Assembly: GCF_011397635.1 (NCBI RefSeq)
Contig: NC_064769.1
Coordinates: 13,657,207 to 13,721,206, forward strand
Length of the DNA: 64,000 nt
Reading direction: 5' to 3'
From: Epinephelus fuscoguttatus
Taxonomy: Eukaryota; Chordata; Actinopteri; Perciformes; Serranidae
This document shows positions 23,490-34,500 of the stretch, one piece after another. Made by a program: the position numbers and the translations under genes. Numbering within the stretch: position 1 is the first letter of the stretch; each line of letters opens with the position of its first letter. The notes beneath the pieces are model-generated. The model did no database searches. It had not been told where the DNA came from and saw only the letters and a list, made by a program, of their open reading frames with translations.

Positions 23490-24999
23490 TTAATTGGGTA
23501 AGTATTTGTCCCATATATGATCATTTTTTCCCTCATAATTTCTTCTTCTCTCCTTTAGTCTCCTCCATCTTGCCAATTCTGGCCTCATGAGTGACTCCAG
23601 AGCAGCCGTCCTCCGCTCAGCATGGGACTCTTAAGTGTCCTGAAATGAGAATTTAGCTTTGCCTCTTTTTTTGGCAGATGGATGTGTTGTCTGCGTGGCA
23701 GTTGATGGGCCAGGCTGTTGATTGTCTGTGTCACGTTCAAGAGTTGACCGACTGAGTTCAGATGAGGTCTGACTTGGAAAGAGTGGTGTTGAAGTGATGG
23801 TGCCTGGTGGCGCACTCCCCACCCCGGAGCCACTAAATATTTCATCCATTTGCTGTACAAAAGGAGAAAATTTCAGTTAAATAAGAAGCACAAGTGTCCC
23901 CTCCCCACTCATTTGCTGTGATCACTCCTGTCAGTATTGAAACTATGGTGCACTGATAAAAATTGTGGGTGGCAAAAATGAAACAGGACATTAAGGGAAA
24001 CTTGATACCCCTCAGAAGGTCCCACTAACATTTAACATATGTACATAGCACCACTTACCGAGTAATATTCCCAGGTGATTTTGCCCTCTCCTGTTGTCCG
24101 AGACCTGTCTTTAACCCTTTTGTAAGTTGTCAGCATGTTACCGAGTTTTCTCCTGATTTTGTTGTTTGTGAAGGAATAGCTTTTTGAAACAGCTTCTTCC
24201 AGCTTCTTGTAAAAGAATATTTTGTTCCGGTTGTACAGGTGTTGATAGGTCCTGGTCAGCTCAAGCAGTAATAGTGTTGTGTTGGAATTCTGTAAAACAT
24301 TTCAGGATAGTTAAGAAAAAAGACATTTTATTCCAACATTTAGATTACAAACCAAAAGTCACCATACCTGTCTGGGTTTCATGGCATTCTGGCTGTGAGG
24401 ATGGAATTGGGAACAGGCTGTCTGAAGGGGATGAGTGTGATAAAATGTTTGTTTCAGGAGTGGGGCACCGGGTGACTGTAGCTGCTGGTTGGGTTTGACT
24501 GTGACTGGGAGTGGTGGATACCTGGGGCTGAGGAATAGGAGTGGAGCACCTGGTGAATGTAGCAGTTGGATTGGTTTGAATGTGACTGGGGGTGGAGGAA
24601 ACTCTGGGCTGGGGAGTGTGACTTGGAGGTTGAGGAGTGGGGAGGACAGGCGGTTGGATGACAGGGCTGATAGATTGTGGGTTTACTGCAGAGAAAGAAA
24701 TCCAGAAAATTGCAAAAGAATTATTCACATGCATTTAAATATTCATGTGTAGCACAATCAAGAGAATTTACCTTGAAAGTCTTCTGCAGCTCTTAGGTAT
24801 TTGCTCAAGTATGTTAGAGGCGTACTGGTTATCTGAAAAAACAGCTCTCGTAAAATAATTGCCATCTACATTTGTAATGGTATGATGTATCATATATTTC
24901 TTTTTACTCACCAGTTGCCAGTTTATCTGCAGTATCTCTGCTTACACATAGTTGAACAGTGCCTCTGTCATCTTTGAGGTTAACTATGACTCTTTCCAT
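23490..24999 (-). pseudogene. Myb/SANT-like partner protein of the second Harbinger
   Basis: Minus-strand exons by splice consensus: 24912-24999 (ATG, 'MERVIVNLKDDRGTVQLC'), 24772-24832, 24368-24685 (Ser/Thr/Pro/Gln-rich linker), 24059-24289 and 23490-23852. The fourth exon encodes 77 residues resembling a Myb/SANT or trihelix domain: 'LLLLELTRTYQHLY', 'KIRRKLGNMLTTYKRVKDRS' and 'TGEGKITWEYY'. The first conserved Trp is not seen. The last exon has an in-frame TAA at 23631-23633, after which an RRT..L...RRR-rich tail continues to 23490. My frames do not join cleanly between exons 3 and 4, which suggests an indel or a misplaced border. The partner role is inferred from its convergent position beside the transposase. 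Confidence 0.6.
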
Positions 25000-25242
25000 G
25001 GTTGCTGGTCAAAATCAGGTTCTGCAGGTGTCTTATATACCCAGTCACACAGCAATGAACTATCACACACCTGCTTAAAATAGAGCAGGTTTCCTTTATG
25101 GTGTTCATTTATTGATTTATTTATATATGTTTGTAATTATACATAGGCCTATGTGGAAGTGTGTATTTGGCATTGTATTTTATCTTTTGTTGTTTTAATG
25201 TGTGCCTTGTAATGCACTTTGTAATTGCTTGTTTGATAAACC

Positions 25243-25279
<37 letters not shown>

Positions 25280-25718
25280 TCAGCCACACAAGATATATTT
25301 GTTAACAGATTAAACCTTTATTGCACAGCATAAGACTAATAACCTACAGTGTTAAATATTGTAATTACAGTGAATGTTCTGATTTTATGAATAAAGGTGG
25401 TGTTTGTTGTCTGAATTAAGAGCCAGTCATGGTGGTATCTGCCCTATTCACCTGGGGTGTCTCCCCCTAAAAAAACCTCACATCCCACTTACCATTAATC
25501 TTTGCACTGCTAAGGTGAAGTAAACATCAAAGATGCTTTGCTACAAGCTGCAACTGCAGGAACTACACAAACTGAAATGCAGGTTTCTTCCATGATGGTG
25601 TCCCCTGGAGCATCCACAATGTTGGGAGCCCATCTGTATTGTCAGCAGGTTGCTCAGGTTCACAGGTGTTTCGCCCCTTAACCTGTACACCTCGCCTGAG
25701 TGGGGCAGCGAAGACTTG
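25000..25718. other. 5' flank of the Myb/SANT-like gene; (TAA)n microsatellite
   Basis: No gene recognised. A (TAA)n run occupies about 25244-25279. The segment around 25420-25540 has no assignable identity. Confidence 0.5.
25244..25279. repeat. (TAA)n microsatellite
   Basis: A trinucleotide run of about 12 units inside the composite transposon. Confidence 0.95.
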
Positions 25719-26222
25719 TTAGCCTTCATCTGCAGAGGGGTTCCAACTGTGGGCTCTTTTCAACCACAGCCATCTTGAGCTGGTCTCGGCTGCCGAGGCA
25801 ATGTCCCTTGTGGCTTCCTTCAGCTGTTTGGGCTCCAGACCAACCCTCTGAAGAAAGTAGCGCACCGATTTTGCCAGGAACCCGCAGCAGCCAACTTCAA
25901 TGGGGAAAATGGTTGCATGCCACCCTTTAATGACCGCCTCGTCGATCAAGTCCTGGTACTTGGCTTTTTTCTGCTTGTGGGATGTGGCTAGCCTCTCCTC
26001 CCAGGGCACCGTTAGTTCGGCGACTATGAGGGTTTTGGTGCTCCTGGATAGCAGGAACATGTCTGGCTGGAGGGAGGTCACTGCAACGTCCTGTGGGAAG
26101 ACAAGCTTCCTCTTTAGGTCCACACTCAGCTCCCAGTCAGAGGCGCGCTGCAGGATGCAAGGTGGGTTCCCAACCATCGCTCTGCTCCTTAGAGCCTCTT
26201 TGCCTTCCCTTACAAAGTACGT
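25719..26222 (-). pseudogene. C-terminal retroelement fragment with nuclease-like motif
   Basis: The open frame continues upstream of its first ATG (26177) to about 26222 and reads 'FVREGKEALRSRAMVGN...'. The core is 'LQPDMFLLSRSTKTLIVAEL' followed by 'TVPWEERL', 'KKAKYQDLIDEAV', 'PIEVGCCGF' and 'SRWLWLKR'. I recall this block as a recurrent C-terminal domain after reverse transcriptases in fish and cnidarian genomes, but cannot name the clade. The PD...E-x-T and downstream K-rich pattern would suit a PD-(D/E)XK nuclease fold; that is inference. No reverse transcriptase remains upstream, so this is a 5'-truncated insertion. It ends at the stop at 25719-25721. Confidence 0.5.
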
Positions 26223-26764
26223 AAATTAAGTAAATACTTCAATAATTAAAACAGTTAAGTATTAATATACAATAGTCTATGTGCAGTTTATGATCTGTGA
26301 TATGAATCTCAATTAAATGTCACCATCAGCCACACGTTTTCTGTTAACAGACAAAACCGTCAAATCTGACAAATAAAATCAAACTCTCTCCCATTCATCA
26401 CAAACAGAGAGTTTATATGAAACGTCATCTTGTTGAGTCGACATCTAAAGATCAGGTGAGAGCTGCAGTTGCTCTCCACCGACTGCACCGCCTGGCTCTA
26501 AAAACTGCGGCCGCCTCGCTCTTGCGGTTGTATCGCCATCCACTTTTGTAATACGTCAGAGCAAGTCGGGGTGAAGTCGGACACAAAACTAACCGGCATG
26601 CCGGTGATCGAATCTGCGCAGGACTGGCTCATCTCGAACGAACCTATTGTCTTGTCTGTCGCTCATAACTGCTGTAAACTGCCGTAACTGCTACAACAAA
26701 ACAGGAAGGAGGATTTGATTGGCTGCCTGGGCCAATGATGACAATGACGAATGGTGCTACTGGC

Positions 26765-26979
26765 GTCTGACGCTCAAAAATTTGAAAATATTTTATTTTA
26801 AATATTTTAACGTTTCAGCGTCTACGCGCGTCTAAAAAGAAGCGTCTACAAAAACGTACGTCTAAAAAGACAGGGGAAAAACGCCTGTCCAAAAAGACGC
26901 TTGAACGCCGGTCAGACGCGCTGTATCACAGGAAAACAATTGTTTTACTGGCGTCACGCTTTTGTGTGTGATCGCCCCC
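26765..26979 (-). repeat. Right subterminal GACGC array and terminal inverted repeat
   Basis: GCGTC or GACGC words occur about ten times between 26764 and 26960, many within a longer AAAAAGACGC / GCGTCTAAAAAG context. The 15-bp end TGTGTGATCGCCCCC is at 26965-26979. The left end has a shorter matching array at 17278-17345. Clustered short repeats near ends are typical binding sites for Harbinger Myb-type proteins. Confidence 0.7.
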
Positions 26980-26982
26980 TTA

Positions 26983-27845
26983 TGAGAGAATCGCCGAAGG
27001 ACTGACCAGCCATGGCTTCCCTCCAACGTCACTGGTTACGTCACACGCTGAGCTACACGTTTGCTCACGCCCCCCATTGCCCCGAAAAAGGCACATTCTG
27101 TATAAACAAAAGTAGTTAGGCGGCATTTTGCTGCACTCCCCGATTTTGTTTTTATACTGCCAATGCTGAAAAAAGACTGATTGGGCTTTCCTGCAAATTT
27201 GCACAATTCCTATCTAAAAAGCGCTTTAGACACCAGTTGATAAGTGTCAGGCTGTTGGCAAAATTAACCAAAACTGACATCCCTAATCCAAAGTCTAAAA
27301 TAATATCTATATCTATATCATAATATCGATAGCCCAAATATCAATATATTGCCCAGGTCTACAATATAACCCTGCTTGGAACTGAACATTTCATCAAACT
27401 GGTGAATTTTGAGAATCTGAGATGTTTCCCAGTCACTTCAATACAGTCTGAGTTTTCTCAGCGCCAGTGGTGGGGCTTGTATCATGCATCATTAAGCCAG
27501 TTCATATTGGCTGCACTATTGGAGCTCAGTGGTCATCATTACTCTCTGTCTGGTAGCTCTTTTCTGGCACAGAGAGATTGAGCAGTCTGCAGCAGGTTAT
27601 GCACTACGTTGTGCTTTATCTGCAGAACCACGCTTTCTGTGGTATCTATTGTGCAGGATATCAATGACGATTGTTCTCTGTCATAGCAGTGTCTTATGTT
27701 AAAGATAAGATGACAACAACACTGAGGTCTTAATACCTGCCTTAAGATCATTTTACAGGCTCTAGATCTGACACCTTTCTATGACTGTTAATTAGACTGT
27801 TACACAGAAATGTCACTGAGTCTCAAAGGCCACGCAGAGATACCC
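26983..27845. other. Intergenic, no gene recognised
   Basis: No coding or repeat structure was identified beyond short frames. A TATCTATATCTATATCATAA-like tract is near 27303. Confidence 0.4.
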
Positions 27846-27872
27846 ACCCACACACAAACACATAGACACACA

Positions 27873-27926
<54 letters not shown>
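27846..27926. repeat. (CA)n microsatellite
   Basis: Pure from about 27877 to 27926 and interrupted before that. It produces the spurious Thr-His-rich 192-codon frame at 27810-28388. Confidence 0.97.
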
Positions 27927-27927
<1 letters not shown>

Positions 27928-28387
27928 TTCTTTTGCTTGTAAAAATTCCCTTTGAGAGGAAGAAAACTGACTTGAACCAAAATCACAATGAGAAATTCCA
28001 ATGCAATACTGTGTGTTCCTCGAGAGACGAGCTTATGTCTCCATTGATCTCCCAGGGTGCTGGAGAGGAGCCAGAGATGTGTTTTGTGCGTCTAGGAAAC
28101 AGATTTTCAAAGATGTTTAGACGGATTTTGTTGGACACCACAATTTCTGTTGTTTTTCTTGTTTTTTTTTTTTTTTCAGTCAATAAAGACTGTTTTTCTA
28201 AGTACCAGATTCAAAGTCATAAACACAGAACACCTACAAAAAAGATGGCAGAAATATTTATGTGGCTTTACAGTACACATATATTTTATTATAAAACCAG
28301 TTCACAGTTCCAGTTTGCAGAACAAGACATGCATATATGCTTTGAGACAAAAAAAAAGATTAACCACCTTGTCAAAAAATTTTTTTA

Positions 28388-28760
28388 AAAATACATCTAC
28401 TCTTTCCTCCTCATAAATAAAAAGGCAGAGTTGTATTAATATGCAAATATTTTCCATTTTCAGTGTTGGAAGAAGTGCTCAGGCTTTTTACTTTTGTAAA
28501 GAAAAACTAGTGAAAGTTCTGCTTCCAAAACACTCTGCTTTGCATAATTTGTTTCCGAGGTGTCCCCCCAAAAAGATTACTTCCCTAATAAAATAAATCT
28601 TAGAAAAACATGTATTTTTTCTCCCTCATAAATAAAAATCTTGCAATTTTAGTTTTCAGTGTTGGAAGAAGTGCTCAGCCCCTTAACTTGAGTAAAAGTA
28701 GCAAAACCACACTATAAAAAATACTCTGTCAGTAAAAGTTCTGCTTCCAAAATATAACTT
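28388..28760 (+). repeat. Direct duplication of a ~145-bp repeat
   Basis: Two copies about 220 bp apart (about 28388-28540 and 28608-28755) share CTCATAAATAAAAA, TTTCAGTGTTGGAAGAAGTG and AGTTCTGCTTCCAAAA. Similar 'CTTAAGTAAAAGTA' text recurs at 56818-57540, so it belongs to an interspersed family. Confidence 0.6.
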
Positions 28761-28884
28761 AAGGAAATGTATGCAAGTATTATCAGAGAAATATATGGTT
28801 TGATACTACTGATGAATTAATGTATGAACAGTTTTCTATTTGCTAGTCTAATCAGTAATAATGAATTGCATCATATTCTGTATG

Positions 28885-29340
28885 TAAAGCCTTAAAGGGA
28901 CAGCTCACCCCAAAATGAAATATACATATTTTTCGTCTTACCTGTAGTGCTATTTATCAGTCTAGACTGTTTTGGTGCGAGTTGCCGAGTGTTATTGTGT
29001 AGTGTAGATATCGGCTGTAGAGACATCTGCCTTCTCTCCAGTATAATGGAACTAGATGGCACTCAGCTTGTGGTGCTCAAAGCCCCAATACATTTGAAAA
29101 ACGCAACAGCAATGTCTCTTTCCAGAAATCATGTCCAGTTACTCAAGATAATCCACAGAGCAGTTTTGTGCAAGAACTATTTTCTTCCTACTAACCTGCA
29201 CATGCCAACCATATCACCATGCAGAAGGAAGCATGCATCTACTCATGGACGGGAGGCACGTGTTCGTAGTTGCACAAGATGTAGACATTAATGGCATCCT
29301 TCTCAACTGAACAGTAATGTCAGCTAACCAAGCGCCAACC
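28885..29340 (+). mobile_element. MITE-like repeat ('CTCACCCCAAAATGAAA' end)
   Basis: Begins with the AAAGGGACAGCTCACCCCAA type end familiar from a high-copy fish MITE, followed by the ACTGTTTTGGTGC and TAATGGAACTAGATGGCACT blocks. The 114-codon frame at 28947-29291 is contained in it and is not considered a gene. The right border is uncertain. Identification rests on recall. Confidence 0.5.
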
Positions 29341-29342
29341 TG

Positions 29343-29802
29343 CAGGGCTGAAAAATGAAGCAAATGCAGAAGTGCTAAAAACTGCAGTTCCTTGAATGGC
29401 CACTTGAGGCTGACTCTAGAAGCCAGTCAATCCCCATAGACCCCCATGTTAAAATGTCTAATTTCACAGCAGAAATAAATATATTTAAAGCCTGACAAAA
29501 TGGTTTTGGTCTCCATAGCTGATTTCCCCCTTCATGACAACTGTACGGGGGTGAATTTTTATATAACACTCCTGTTTACATTTTACTAAGGTTTAAAATC
29601 AAGCATATTTAAGGGCATTGCTGCTTTGAGTGACAGGCTATCTGTTGATAGTGTCCTTGGCTTTGCAGTCAGATCCACTCTTCACTCCTCCACAACTTCA
29701 TCCTGTGGTACAAATATGGTGACGACTGGCTCCAAACACCAAGATGGTGACAGCCGAAATGCTGAACTCGAGCCTTCAGAATGGCAGTCCACAAACCAGT
29801 AG
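29343..29802 (+). repeat. Interspersed repeat family A, copy 2
   Basis: Collinear with 3297-3690, with an extra ~60-100 bp around 29660-29720 that matches the inverted third copy at 63300-63380 (TGCAGTCAGATCCACTC / CTTCACTCCTCC text). Confidence 0.7.
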
Positions 29803-30050
29803 GTGACATCATGACATCTATGCAGCTAGCTTAGTGATGCTAGGTGCACTAGAGGTAGCATCTAAATACTTCTTCCACCGCTTGACATGGAGTCTCCTTA
29901 TTGTGTCATATTGACAGGATATTAAGCTGGGGAACTCTGGGACCCTGGGAACGCTCCTTATGTCTGTGCCACCCTCACATGAAAACTATGATGAACCCCA
30001 CAAAGAGTCATGAATCAAAGGCATGTTCAGGATATAATAAAGAATCTGTA

Positions 30051-30056
30051 TTTATT
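30051..30056 (-). terminator. Candidate polyadenylation signal of slc45a2
   Basis: TTTATT on the plus strand reads AATAAA on the coding strand, 38 bases after the slc45a2 stop codon. This would give a very short 3' UTR; later signals may be used instead. Confidence 0.4.
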
Positions 30057-30093
30057 AAAACAATATCATTAAAATACTTTTATATAAACAGAA

Positions 30094-30315
30094 TTAGTCC
30101 ACATTTCTAATAAAGAGAGCGATGAAGATGCAGCCGAGCAGGGACACGGTCGAGGCCGAGAGAACCACCACGACTACACTTCCTGCCATGTTGACCAGAG
30201 CGCCGAGACCTGCACCCACGATGATCTGAGCCAGCTGGACCATGCAGGTGAGGGCGGCACAGTCCACCCCGGTGCCTCGCTGACTTCCATTGCTTCCTCC
30301 CAGCTTCATGAATTC
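30094..30315 (-). CDS. slc45a2: slc45a2 coding exon 7 with stop
   Basis: 222 nt after CTCCAG, phase 0. Encodes '[20 protein letters not shown]', the last two membrane segments and the C-terminus 'FIRNVD', then TAA at 30094-30096. Confidence 0.93.
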   Translation of the reverse strand, partial: EFMKLGGSNGSQRGTGVDCAALTCMVQLAQIIVGAGLGALVNMAGSVVVVVLSASTVSLLGCIFIALFIRNVD

Positions 30316-31499
30316 CTGGAGAGGAGGAAGGAAGGAGGGGAAAAAGAGAGCAATATTAGATGCCATCAGTTCCTGTATGACAGGAAATGTCCGGGGCAGA
30401 AAGCAATAAATAGTTGGGTCAAAAGATTGAGCTCTGAGAACTATCAAGAGACAACCTCATATTTTTGTTTTCTATTGGATCTGTGTTTTCATGATAACTA
30501 AAGCTCTCTTCAGCCACCTCAAACATTTGATGCTGAATTTCATCACCAGCTCACTTGATTCAACGTAATGAGGTATTGACTGAGCATGCCAGGGCACGTC
30601 AAAACTAACAAAAGTGTTTTTCTACCAGCAAATTATTTTTGAGCGTCTGTCTCAGGAGAACATGTTGTATTTTATTTTATTAGAGAGTATGCTTGTTTGG
30701 ATGATTCAGTCTGCAGCAATATTATTACTGCTGCTAGTTTTAAGATACAATGTTGTGATGGAACCAATTTCGTTCAAAATTACAATTGAAACATGCTCAC
30801 TCACTAATTCAGCAAAACCAAAAGGTATATTTTATCCAAAGTCCTTAAACTGAAATTGAAAATATTTTTTTTCTTCCAGATGTGTACGCTTCCATCAGTT
30901 TATAATATGGTCTCTTAAATGGCAGCGTCCAGTGTGTAGGATTTAGGTGGATATATTTGCAGAAATGGAATATAAATATGTTTTCTTTAGTGTATAATCA
31001 CCTGAAAATAAGAATCATGTCTTTGTTAGCTTTGAATGAGCCATTTACATCTACAGAGGGAGCTGGTCCTCGGCTATGGAGATTGGCCATGTTTCTACAG
31101 TAGCCCAGAACGAACCAAACATTGGCTCTAGATTGGGCCATTCACATTTTTGTATTTTTGCATCGGCCACCATAGTTAGCAGCCCCTGCACAACAAGCGG
31201 CATTGGAAAAACACTGATTTTTAATATGAAATTGATTTATTCCATGTTTTTCTGGTTTAAGTGAGGAAGTGACCTTGGCCAACAATTCCGCTCCCGGTAA
31301 AAACCTCTTGAACATTTGGGCCTTAATTTATCAGACAAAAAGGATGACAGACATCTGCAGGTGTTAGGCTAAAAGCCCATCTTCGAAGTGGCGAACAGCA
31401 TCGGAAAAACACTGATTTTTAACAATTGAATTATTCAGTGTTTTTACTGGTTTAAGTGAGGAAGTGACCTCGGCCAACAATTCCGCTCCCGGTAAAAAC

Positions 31500-31567
<68 letters not shown>

Positions 31568-34500
31568 TCACCCATCCATCCATCCATCCATCTAGGTAGG
31601 ATCCACATTTCCTGGAAAACTCTACCACAGGTCTACAAGTTCAGGTTTATGTTCCTTGAGGGAATACTATCCAGGATTGATGGTTACTGTTTGAAAGTGA
31701 AAGTAAAATCAAACCCCAGATTTACGGTTGTTTGGCATTTCAAGTCGTTACATTTGCATTTTTGTGGCACTGGTGCCTAGTCACTACCTTTTAATGAAGC
31801 CCCGACCTCACCTGAGTGCTATGGGAGTACCATAAAGGGCAGAGTCTCTGCAGATAAATACACTGCTACACACTTCTAGTGGGCCATAAGTGATGATTCA
31901 GAGGCATTACTTCTGCGTCAGTTTATACATTGTTTTCTAGGAGAATCTTGCATAGTATACCATTAATATCATGAGCACAACAGTTACAGTGAAGCACTTG
32001 TTGGCAATAAAATTCTTGGATCTCAGGCTCCCTCCAACAATGCCAATTAAATATGTATCAAAGACAATCACTCATGTAAAAAACAAAATAAGACTCTGAC
32101 ACATAAAATAGTGCAGATGTTAAATATATAACACAGCATACAAAATCTATGGAAACAGGGATGTAGTAATGTATATGCATTACAAGAAGTAGGTGAGTTC
32201 TGAATCTGACTTTGTACTTGACTGATAGGCCGTTACTGTTACTTGATACATTTTAGTTGCTTTACCGTTTTATTGTTTATTTTTAGATACCAGAACTTCC
32301 TGGAAATCAGTATTGATGTTAAGTGGGTTATCCTGTTGTAATAAAGTAAATTAAAGAAACACTGAAACAACTGTACAGATGAATGTCATTTAAGTCTTCA
32401 CAGCGAGTAATATTCAGCCCCTTAAAAGAGTTCAATAATGTCCTCTGTGGCTCTGGATGGAGCTCTCCAAGGTTATCTCAGATGTGGCTTGAGATTTCAA
32501 ATGTACAAGAGAAAGGATGTGATACAGTCTGGAAGTGAGGATGTTATCAGGCAGGGAAGGTCTAGTGACAGACTCAATTCAGTTTTATTATTTGAATTGT
32601 AGGATTCAGAGTTTTCTCAGCTTTATTCTTAATAATGACTTGTCTGCTTTCAAATGAACCTTTCTATATCTAATCTGTCTCTTCTGAGTCAGCCAGCATT
32701 ACGGAATTAAAATATAAAGTCAAGTCTTTATATGAATGTGTGCTCACTTATTCAAATCAGTGATGATGTTCCTTTTCGTTCAGGTGTCAATGTGAAGATT
32801 TAGCACAAGAGAAAATGGTTAGAAATAAAGGCTCTGCCACTACCAGTTGTTTTCACTCTCAATTAATCGGCAGACTATTTTCCTTATTAATTGATTATTT
32901 GACTTTTCCATGAAGCTGTGCAAAATGCAGATTAAAGGTAATTTCCCTCAGCCCAAAGTATTGTTTAATCTGTCTTGTTTTTCCAGATCAACAGTGCCCA
33001 AAACTAGAGATATTCAGGTTATTATCATGTATGTCAAAGAAAAGACTCAAATGCTCACATAGGAAAACCTACAACCAGCAAATGCTTGGTGTTTTTGCTT
33101 AAAAATAACTGATATAATAGCTGAGTAATTCCCTGTTAATCAACAAATAAATTATTCAACAAATCCTTGCGGCTCATTTAGAAATGGTTTTAGAATTGCC
33201 CACATGACTTGTATTAATGTATGTCGATATTGTTTAATTGTATAATGTTTGTGAGTGTATAGCTTTTTTTTGGCTGATGAATTTATAAGATTTTATGTTG
33301 GGAAAGGAGCCCTCCGAGGTTCTCGGGGAGGCAGGTCTGAGGGCGCCTCAGACTGCATGTGCACCCTTGATGCACCTGTTAATAATAAGTTGATTGACAC
33401 TTGTTATTGATGAATAGTCAAAAGGATTCAGCCATGAAACTGAAGAACCACTGCACGCTAAAGAAAACTGAATAGAAGCGCCAATTTTGACACTGAAAAC
33501 TGAATAGAAGAAACATCCTAATCCAACATCCCAAAATGTTATTTTCTTCTACTTATTTGCATCTTAACACTGAAAAACATTTCTCCTGCCAGCCCAGTAC
33601 CTCCTCTTCTCGCTGATACTCCGCTATCAGGTTAAACGGGATGGTGTAGAGCGTGCTGGACATGACGCCGAACACGCTGCAGAGGATCAGTGTGGCGATG
33701 ATGTTGGGGAAGAGGCCAATCAGGCTGGTGCCCATGCCGAACACAAAGTAGCCCATAAAGTATAATCCTTTCAGGCCGACGTACGGGAGGAGGAAACACT
33801 GCACGTCTGAAAACACACACATTATTACAGAGGAGATCAATTTTACTTGGATTATGGGACAATTTGCTTCGTCATCCATGGTATTGCACCTCTAAAAGAT
33901 ATAAAACCCTCCACAGTATGCACAGCCTGGTCTCAATCCCAGGTGATAAAATACCAACACTTTGCCACACCCCTCGGCGTCTGATACAGCTGCACATGGC
34001 TCCCTATAGCATCTACATAAGATGCACTGGGCTTTCAGCTAAAACCTGAGTAAACCTGTCTAAAATTCTAAATGGGTGCCTTTGTATTTCCTATTGCAAT
34101 GTTTTCCAGTGTATGTGAGTGACATCAGCTGACAGGAAGTAAACATAGACCCAAGCTGTTGCCAAGCATGCAATTCTGGTGAAACAGTCTATAAAGAGTG
34201 ACAAAGTCTGCATACAGAGGAGGTCGGGGTGGATAGGTGGGTCAAACAAACACAGGACTTGCACCAAGGAGACAGCTGTTGGTGTAGCATGTGAAATGAA
34301 TACTGACTTCATTTAAAGTAATGTTATGTAACTTATGTAGGTACATCATGTTCACCTCCTTTCGTTGCCTTTTTTTCCTAAGAGTGCTCTGCCTGGTCCC
34401 TCCCCTGTTGTGCCATGATTGGCTGCTACTATCTCTAACCTTGACCTCTTTGCCCTAACCCTAACCACCTCTGAACTTGACATCTCGACCTGAATGAGTT

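Larger units (their letters stand above)
21215..26639. mobile_element. Candidate inner element carrying the second Harbinger gene pair
   Basis: GTTCGAGATGA at 21215-21225 and its exact reverse complement TCATCTCGAAC at 26629-26639 bracket the foreign part of the composite. The left junction coincides with truncation of a common repeat. The match is only 11 bp, the inner parts are only loosely similar, and no target duplication is visible, so these limits are provisional. The gene pair inside (21419-22988 and 23490-24999) clearly belongs to a different Harbinger lineage from the outer element. Confidence 0.35.
17253..26982. mobile_element. Composite Harbinger (PIF/Harbinger) transposon with TTA target duplication
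   Basis: The 15-bp end GGGGGCGATCACACA at 17256-17270 is the exact reverse complement of 26965-26979. TTA flanks it on both sides (17253-17255 and 26980-26982), the classic 3-bp Harbinger target duplication. The 9,724-bp body holds a HARBI1-type transposase (+, 17455-19674) and a convergent MADF-BESS gene (-, 20085-21080), the normal two-gene Harbinger layout. Between that MADF gene and the right end lies foreign DNA: a common fish repeat, a second HARBI1-like gene, a Myb/SANT-like gene and a possible nuclease-like fragment. All genes carry stops or gaps, so the element looks immobile unless helped in trans. Confidence 0.88.

Noticed and set aside
23207-23590. 127-codon plus-strand frame between the inner transposase and Myb gene
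   Set aside because: No similarity, AT-rich composition, and it overlaps the 3' end of the minus-strand Myb/SANT-like exon.
27810-28388. 192-codon open frame on the plus strand
   Set aside because: Its N-terminal part is translated (CA)n microsatellite (Thr-His runs), and the rest is AT-rich with no similarity.
31501-31592. Regular short repeats resembling a CRISPR array
   Set aside because: Units are 4 bp without spacers, so this is a microsatellite in a eukaryotic intron.
34455-34470. CCCTAACCCTAACC as an interstitial telomere repeat
   Set aside because: Fewer than three units, and similar words occur in a repeat-like context at 49795-49835; more likely part of an interspersed element.
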